Shown here: piece after piece, positions 56,331-64,000 of the stretch
Layout of the letters: each line of letters opens with the position of its first letter
How positions within the stretch are numbered: position 1 is the first letter of the stretch
Origin: Plasmodium coatneyi
Lineage: Eukaryota; Apicomplexa; Aconoidasida; Haemosporida; Plasmodiidae
Length of the DNA stretch: 64,000 nt
Assembly (NCBI RefSeq): GCF_001680005.1
Contig: NC_033564.1
Coordinates: 992,001 to 1,056,000 of the forward strand
Direction: 5' to 3'
Notes under the pieces: generated by a model
What the model saw: only the letters and a program-made list of their open reading frames with translations
Database searches by the model: none
What the model was told of the DNA's origin: nothing
Program-made: the position numbers and the translations under genes

Positions 56331-59300
56331 CTAAAACCTAGAATCTGAACTTGGAACCTGTTCCATAGGAACACCTTCCTTAGGAATATCTTCCTTAGGA
56401 ACATCAACCTTAGGAACAAAGTCTTCCTCCCTAAACCCGAAATCTGAACGTTGAACCTGTTCCATAGGAACAAAGTGTTCCACCCTAAACCCGGAATCTG
56501 AACATTGAACCTGTTCCTCAGGAACGAAGTTTTCCTCCCTAAACCCTAAACCTGAACTTGGAATCTGTTCCTTAGGAACACATTTCTTAGGAACATCTTC
56601 TGTAGGAACAAAGTCTTCGTTCCTAAACCCGGAATCTGAACTTGGAACCTGTTCCATAAGTACACCTCCCTTAGGAACATCAATCCTGGGAACCTGTTCC
56701 TCAAGAACCTTTTCTTTAGGAATAAAGTGTTCCTGCCTAAACCCGGAATCTGAACTTGGAACCTGTTCCTTAGGAACACATTTCTTAGGAATCTCTTCCT
56801 TAGGAACAAAATCTTCTTCCCTAAACCCAGAATGTGAACTTGGAACCTGTTCCTTAGGAACAAAGTCTTCCTCCCTCAAACCTAAACGTGGAACCTCGAA
56901 CTCGGAATCTGAACTTGGAACCTCTTCATTTGGAACATTAACATTAGAAACGTTTTTCTCCTTTATAAATTCACTTCCCATAAATTCCTCCACAATGATT
57001 TTAAGGAAGTCTTCCTTCGTAGAATGCAGGTCCCCTTTTTGACATTCGTTTAATACTTCTAAATGAATATCAATAATAGTGCGTCGATCAACACGGCCAC
57101 CACCACGTTTTTGTCTTCTTCTTTGTGGTGTTGATCTTGGTTGTTTTCGTTCCTTTACTAAAGTATATTCAAGTGGACCATCATCCTGGTCATCCACATG
57201 ATCAAGAGGTTGTTCTTCCAAAGTTGGAGGACCACGTACTTGATGAGATCTTCTGTGACGTTTTCTTGTTTTACCGAGGAAAAAATACTAAAAAGGGAAA
57301 GGTTAAGAAGGAAGGAAAATGTAATTTTTAGGGTGTAAAAAATTATTATTATTATTATAATTGCCATTATAATGTAAGAGCAATGTGTGCATCTAAGGTA
57401 AAAAAAGGAAGAGTTAGAAGGTGTATGCTCCCTTTTCTTTTTTTCTTTTTTCCTTTTTATCTCCCTCTTTTTTCTTCTTCTTTCCCTTTTTCTGTATGCA
57501 CATATTAGACGCATAACAATCCTTAAGCAGGTAAAGACCAGGCCACATTGTTCTTCTTATAACCTAGAAACAGCTAAACAGCTGGTCACACTATTCTAAT
57601 TACACCCCCAAACAGATAAACATCAGGACATATTGTTCTTCTTACACCCTAAAACAGCTAAATACCAGGTTACATTGTTGTCCTTACACCGTAAAACAGC
57701 TAAATACCAGGTTACATTGTTGTCCCTACACCGTAAAACAGCTAAATACCAGGCCATGTTATTGCTGTTACAACCTGAAACTTTAACCTTAAGCGCGAAA
57801 TCCCACAACCTAAATGCAAAACATTACACCCCCAAATACTACAGCCCCAATCCAACACCTTTAATCCTACACCCTTTAAATGAGAAATCCTATACACTCA
57901 CCCAAAAATATCAAATTCTACCAACACACAACCTAAAATGCGAAATCCTACACACACCCCAAAAATGCGAAATCCCGCACATCCCAAAATGTGAAATCCT
58001 ACACATACACCCTAAAATGTGAAATCCTACATACACATCTTAAAATGCGAAATCCTACACATACACACCCTAAAATGGGAAATCCTACACATACACCCCT
58101 AAAATGCGAAATCCTACACGCACAACCTAAAATGCGAAATCCTACACGCACACCCTAAAATGCGAAATCCTACACACACCCTAAAATGCAAAATCCTACA
58201 CTCACCCTTAAGCGTGAAGTGCCACATATCCCTCACTGATTCATTAACCTTTATTTATTTTTTTTTTTTTTTCCCTTCTTTTTTTTCTCTTCTCTTTATA
58301 TTTTTTTTTTCGCTTCTTTTCTTTTCTTTTTTTTTTGTTTTTTTAATTTTTTTAATTTTTTTTATTCTGCCTTCTTTCCTTCTAAAAATAATATGTCCTT
58401 TTTTTTTTTTCTTCCTTTCTTCTCTTTTTTTTTTGAACTTTTTTTTCTTACCTTCCAAAGGGGGTAGCTCATAGCAGAAATACCAAGGAACACAGGAATG
58501 GTAGGAAGGTATGGGGTAAAATCAGAAGGGTCGATCTTGTTACTGAGTGGAATAGCTGTAGGTGACGATATTCCTGTTGTTGCTGTTGTTCTTGCTCGTG
58601 GTGTGGATGGTTTCCTTGGTGGTGGTGGAGGGGGTGGTCGAGCTGGAAGGACGGGAGATGCTGGTGCTTGGGGATGTGCACCACTACCTCCTGCAAAAGG
58701 TCCACCTCCAGCGGCAGGTACCAAACCATCTTGACTATCTACACCACCAACAACAACAGGACTAACAGCTCCTGGAAGACCTGCATCTGGAACTACAGGG
58801 ATACCTGCCCCAGGGACACCAATACTTGGAATTCCAGCACCTCCACCACCACTACCAGCACCATTACCACCTGGTGGAGGAACACCAGGTTCAGCACCTG
58901 GTACAACACCACCATTTGGATCACCTGTAGCTGGTACTACTGGGACACCTGGACCACCATCCTTACCACTACCTTGACCTTGAGAACCTGCAGAACCACC
59001 TCCAACAGGCTTCGCTTCTGCACCATCAGCCTTACTATTGGGAGTAACTAAGAAGTAAGTAAGAAAAGGAGGTACAGACTTCTAATATAATCAAGTGTAT
59101 TGGGGTGCAAAATTCATTGTATTCACCCTGATTGTACACACTCCTGGAATACTTTTATTCCTTTCCTTTCCTTTTTCTTTTCTTTTTTTTTTTTTTTCCT
59201 TTTTCTTCGTGCCTTCTATTTTTTTATTTTTCACTTTTTTACTTTTTAATTTTTTACCTTTTAATTTTTTTCCTTTTTTAATTTTTCACTTTTTTATTTT

Positions 59301-62215
59301 TTTACGTCGTAATTTTTTTTACGCATCCTAAATTTTTTGTACACTTCTTTCACTTCCTAATATTTTTTACGCGTCCAGAATTTTTACACTTCTTTCACTT
59401 TCTAATTTTTTTTACGCGTCCTAATTTTTTGTTACGTCATAATTTTTTTTTACTTTTACTTTTACTTTTTTTTTCTTTTTTTCTTTTTTTCTTTTTTTTT
59501 TTCTTTTTTTTAATACACCCTTTGGGCGTATCCCCCCTAAAACAGCTAAATAACAGGTCATATTGTGGTTCTTACACCATGAAATAGCTAAATAACAGGC
59601 CACATTGTTGTTCTTATACCCTAGAACCTTAAACTTAACTGTGAAACCTTACACACCCTGAAATGCGAAATCCTACACACATACACTCCCTAAAATGCGA
59701 CATCCTACATACACCCCCACTCATTCATTTACCTTAATTTTATTTATTTTTCTTTTTATTTTTTTTTCCTTTTCCTTTTTTTTTTTTTTTTTTCTTTTAA
59801 TATTATTTTTTTATTTTTTTTAATTTTTATTTTTTTACACCTCTTTTTACTTTTTAAATTTTTTACGGTTTATTTGGTGAACATTTAGACAGGAAGTGTT
59901 CATTCTTTTTTTTAATATTTTTACCTGCTGGTAGTCCTGTGGTACCAGGACCTTGAGTAGAACCTGTAGAAATGCGACCTGAATCCTGACTACCTGAAGG
60001 TTGACCCTTTGTACTTAGGGGAGTAGTTCCTGGACCTGAAGTAGTGATAGTGGAAACAACATTTATGCTGACGTCGGCCGCCTGACCACCTGGTACTGAA
60101 AATTTACCTTTGTTGTACAGTTTATCTTCCTCATCATATGGACTAGGACTCCCCGTAGGTAATACATCATCCAAAGGAAGATCAATTTGATCAGGTGGAA
60201 GGTCAGATTCATTAGCATCATTCCCTTTCTTACCTGTCTCCATTGTTTTTTCTTTCTGGTCAGGTTTCTCATCTTTCTTTGGGGAAGGTGCAGGTTTAGG
60301 ATGTAATTGTCCTCCTGGAGCTGCTGGTCGTGCTGGTTCCGGAGGTGGGGGTGGTGGTGGTAATGGTAGTGGTGACGAGACAGTTTTTGCTATTTCGTCC
60401 AGTATTGCTTTGTTCTCCTGTGTCTTCTCTTCTAATTTTTTTATATATTCTTCTAACATACGATCTCCAGCCTTCTCACCATGATAATTATCCGATCGTG
60501 CATTTTGAACTGTGCTGTATTTCAATTCACCCCCTTTACACCACCCTTTCCTATTAGCGTGACCGAAACTTCCACATCCTGCTTTTCTGTTCATCCATTT
60601 TGTCATTATATTTAACATATCTTCCCCATTCCTATATAAATCACTGAATGACCCATATGCGCATTCAGCATTCTTCTTTGTTTCAGGGAAATCCTTTCCC
60701 CAGGCTTCCATTGTTAGAAAAATTTTCCTAATGATTTCACTCGGTATGCACATATTGCTCATGTACATTAACCATAAATTTAACAGATCACACCTTCTAA
60801 CACATGCTTTCCTACTTTGAACATTCCCCCCATTTTCTTCTTCACATTTGAATTTTCGTTTTCCTATAATCATTAAATTCTTTATAAGAGTCTCACAGAA
60901 TATTTTATATTCGCTCATTTTTATTCCATCCTCACTATCTTGGTCGTCATCTCCACACCAGGAGGACAACCCCTGGAACTGACTGTAATCATAATCGTCG
61001 TCCGTGCTGATAGGAACATTAAAGAACCTTGTCATCATTTCTTCCCAGTTCTCTGAAAACATATATTGGGAAGAGTACGAACTTATATGTATTTACCTTA
61101 TGGCCATATGAACTTCTTCCTCGTTCCATATAGTACTTACCATCACCCAATGCTTACATGTATTATACATTAAAATACAAATATTAAAAGAATTCTATAC
61201 CTTCCTCGTTTTCTTCAAGTCCTGTTATTATATTTCCGGAGCATTTAGTTGGGTTCATTATTATTCCTTCTACTTTTCTTTCCAATAATTCTTTCTCCTT
61301 ACTATCCATCCCTCCCTTCTCCATTGTTTTCACTATTTTCGTTACATGATCTTCAGACAAATTATTACTGGTATCAGTCAGTTTCTTTAAATCTTCCTTA
61401 TCTGTCCTTCCAAATAACTTTGTAATACTCTCTTTTTCTTTTTCTTCCTGTTCTTTCTCCTTAAGCTTCTCTATCTTACAATTTGTTCTACCTATCTCTA
61501 TTACTTCCTTCGTTCTTCTATTACTCTTCTTTATGGCTTCCTGTACCCATTTTTTAATTTCTTCCCCAACAATTTTTTTGCCTATGATCAAACTCTTGGG
61601 GTCAATATCTTTACATTTCTCAAATTTCTCTGCAGTTCCGTACATTTCCTGCATTGCCTTCGTCGGTTCTACAATGTATTCTGCAATTTCCCCAAATTTG
61701 CAGTGGTCCTTATAGAACTCCAACATACTGACCATTCCAACTATACATCTAAGATAGGCTTCTGTATCATCGATTTGCTCAATAGTTCGATTTTGTCCTC
61801 TTTTATTTCCTCCTATAATTCCATTCATAAAATATCGTATTTCTATCATAGCTTTACATAATTCTTTCTTATTTGAAAGACTCCCAAACCCTTTCTTTTG
61901 GACATCTCCACAAAGATGACTGATTTCTTGCGGTTCCGTCTTCGTTAACCTACCAACCAAATCGTCAAATGTTCTCTTGAAATCATCCCATAGTTTTTTC
62001 TATATTGTGTGTGCAAAAATGAAGCACACGTACACATATGTCCTACTGTACACTTGTACAATTCATCCTTGCGTGCACATATATATACTCCTCGACCGGT
62101 CCCTCCATTGTTCATCATAATTCCTTACGTGAACTGCATCTTCCCCGTGTTTTCTTACATCCTGGAACCATTTTCGTAACCATTTTTTCCATACTTCATC
62201 GTTAGGTTTTGCCAT
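56331..62215 (-). CDS. SICAvar: SICAvar variant antigen, alpha-only architecture, 5 exons, long intact tail
   Basis: Predicted 1188 aa. Exons: 62129-62215, 61201-61999, 59925-61052, 58452-59047, 56331-57287; the sum is in frame. Exon 1 starts MAKPNDEVWKKWLRKWFQD. Exons 2 and 3 are alpha-type Cys-containing units; there are no beta units. Exon 3 ends in a Pro-rich then Ser/Gly/Thr-rich linker. Exon 4 is Gly/Pro/Val-rich, then NKIDPSDFTPYLP and TM ending SAMSYPLWK, where a Pro replaces the usual Leu. Exon 5 is the tail with IIDIHLEVLNECQ and roughly 14 degenerate VPKE(Q/D)VPSSDSGFREEDF-type repeats, ending at the family's usual TAG. This is the only SICAvar in the window whose tail array stays in frame to the usual end. 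Confidence 0.9.
57540..58235. repeat. CAGCTAAATACCAGG block repeats and last-intron minisatellite, SICAvar 4 intron 4
   Basis: Three or four tandem copies (57590-57770) of a unit of about 60 bp containing AGCTAAATACCAGGTTACATT and TTACACCGTAAAACAG, then about 12 copies of the CCCTAAAATGCGAAATCCTA unit. Here the AACAGCTAAATACCAGG block, a single copy elsewhere, has itself been tandemly amplified. Confidence 0.8.
59505..59715. repeat. Hairpin, CAGCTAAATAACAGG block and minisatellite in SICAvar 4 intron 3
   Basis: T-rich tract, hairpin TACACCC / GGGCGTA at 59514-59530, two AGCTAAATAACAGG blocks, then two CCCTAAAATGCGAAATCC units. The single mismatch in the stem is a G.U pair in minus-strand RNA, the strand in which this intron is transcribed. 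Confidence 0.7.
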
Positions 62216-63104
62216 GGTTTCCTATTAATATTATAATTCATTCTTCTCCTATATTATATATTCATTTAATAACTCCTATTAAATTACATTCTTCTTCTTA
62301 CGGTCCATGCTTCCTTTTAATATATATATAGTACATTTTGCACTCTCATTCCTTAATATGTAAATGCTCATGCTTCATGCATTCTAAGCATTCCATTCAC
62401 AATTTGCATGTGCACTATACATCCTTTCACTCTTATTTTTATTTACATTATTTTGAAAAAAAATAAACTTAGAAAGAAAAGAAAACGAAGGAATTATGCG
62501 CCATCCTTTCTCTTTCACTTTTCTTTTTTTTTTTTTTTCCTTTTCTTTCCTTAAGAATAATAACCCTCCTTCTTTTATAAACAGTATTTTTCTAAAAAAA
62601 AAAAAGGGAAAACCTTTTCCTGCATGCAACCTCCCTTCCCCTTTCTTATGCACTACGTTCTTCTTCTAAAAAAGAAAAGAAGGAAGAAGAAGAGAAAGGA
62701 GGAGGGGAGGAATGGAAATTACGCACCTCTCCCTTTTTTTTTTTTTCCTTTTTAACTCTTCTATTTTTTTTTAACCTTCCTTCTTTTTTTTACCCCTCTT
62801 TTTTAACAGTATGAAAAAGAAAATCAAAAAAAAAAAAAAAAAAAAATAGCACAAATATGGGTGAAAAAAGAAAAGAAAGAGAAGAAAAGATTTAAAGGGG
62901 AAATAAATAAAGAAAGAGGAATTTTAAAAGAAGGAAAGGAAAAACTGCAGAAAAAAAGAAATTCTTGCATAATTATTATCATGAAAGAAATACAACTATG
63001 GTCTTGCATAAATATTCTGCTCTGTTCCGGATGAATTTTTCCCATGGCGCAGAATTTTTTTTTTGTATGCTATATACACAAGATATTTTTATTTGAATGA
63101 AAAA
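62216..63104. other. SICAvar 4 upstream spacer
   Basis: Holds two or three pyrimidine/purine cassettes (62460-62720), T-rich and A-rich tracts, and no recognisable gene. In the other modules a KIR(-) gene follows within 1.3-1.8 kb; here the duplicated segment begins after about 0.9 kb. Confidence 0.55.
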
Positions 63105-63970
63105 ATTTTGCCCCCCTTTTTCGATAGAAAAAGAATTATTCACCCTTACCAACACAGTAAACCTGTTCCTGCCCTTAAAAGTACGATAACGAACTTTGTT
63201 CCATAGTTGAAACGGTACCTACCAAAAATATATATGGGCTTCCTAATATATAGGTCAACATAATTTTTTCTACTGTAATTAGCCATTTTTTTCGCGATGA
63301 AAAAAATGCATTATAGGGAGGGAGGTCACGGAATCAACTGCTCATGCATATCGCGTCGATTAATTCTCAATTTGCCTACATTCCCCCCATATATATATGT
63401 TTCATTCGATGACAAGGAGAAACAAAATAAAAACAGGGACAACCCACAGGAATACCTATCCTTGAATATATATTCAATAAAGATTAATCAGGAAAAAAAA
63501 TTTCACCCGAAGAAAAGAGTGTTAAAGGAATGAGTTCATAAATGAACAACTCATTCATTATATCTATGAGGTACATGCCCTGGTCTACGCATTCCCCTAT
63601 GAATAGTTAATAGCTATTATTGGACTAAAAAAGTGGAAAATATTCATATGGAAAAAAAAGGTTGTCTGAACCGTTTTTTTTTGGGAGAAACGGACTTCAC
63701 AGAAAACTTTTACGGGAAGAATGTACATACTAGAATAGGGGTTCCCATACACTTATCCCTATAGAAATGAACGGTTCAAAGGAAGTATTCAAAGGGAAAA
63801 TTGTATGGACCCCCCCGGCAAAACTGTTCCTATTAATTCGTTTTACGAGAAGCTTCCCCTTTACGTATACCTAGTCTTTGGGAGGAACTGTCTACATCGG
63901 AAAAAAACTGTCCAAATAGGGGAAGAAAAATATCCAAAGGTATTCTGCCAACGGGAATTATTCTTAGAAT
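63105..63970. repeat. Segmental duplication, copy 2
   Basis: Counterpart of 32405-33265 in the same orientation. Both conserved palindromes are kept (TGAATATATATTCA at 63463-63476 and AATAGCTATT). Differences are mostly single bases and small indels. No open frame is conserved between the copies. Confidence 0.85.
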
Positions 63971-64000
63971 ATTGCATATGGAACGTCCTGCCCCATGCAG

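Overview
The window is a piece of a malaria parasite chromosome from the Plasmodium knowlesi / P. coatneyi branch of simian Plasmodium. The evidence is that two variant-antigen families characteristic of that branch fill it: SICAvar genes (schizont-infected cell agglutination antigens: multi-exon, Cys-rich ectodomain, a TM segment ending in LLWK, and a cytoplasmic tail with a conserved IIDIHLEVLNECQ block) and KIR genes (the PIR-superfamily members of this branch). Telomere-type heptamers (C-strand CCCTRAA) lie inside the array rather than at a chromosome end, as reported for P. knowlesi. I cannot separate P. knowlesi from P. coatneyi by eye.

Layout. There are four SICAvar genes, all on the minus strand (4661-11420, 21265-27488, 37679-46107, 56331-62215), and seven KIR genes: minus at 1-1207 (runs off the left edge), 12702-15051, 29154-30582 and 47854-50387; plus at 19170-20548, 35515-37011 and 54316-55673. 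They form a tandem array of a composite module of about 16-19 kb: SICAvar(-), then KIR(-), then a 4-5 kb divergent spacer, then KIR(+), whose 3' end faces the 3' end of the next SICAvar about 0.7 kb away. The left end (no KIR(+) before the first SICAvar) and the right end (no KIR(-) between the fourth SICAvar and a duplicated spacer) are incomplete modules. I rebuilt exon structures from GT/AG signals and reading frame; the exon sum is a multiple of three for every gene complete in the window, with predicted proteins of 1234, 1279, 1505 and 1188 aa (SICAvar) and about 356-430 aa (KIR).

The genes encode surface-exposed or exported variant antigens of infected red cells; no housekeeping, tRNA or rRNA genes were found. 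Introns and spacers carry much of the structure: intron-specific minisatellites, degenerate telomere repeats, a recurrent short hairpin that follows pyrimidine tracts, pyrimidine/purine cassettes upstream of SICAvar starts, conserved blocks 3' of SICAvar, a segmental duplication of about 0.86 kb, and one unusual GC-rich, hairpin-bearing island (31865-32251) that may be a non-coding RNA. A stretch of Pro-Gly-Ser-rich coding repeat is shared almost identically between a KIR and a SICAvar gene, which suggests sequence exchange between the two families.
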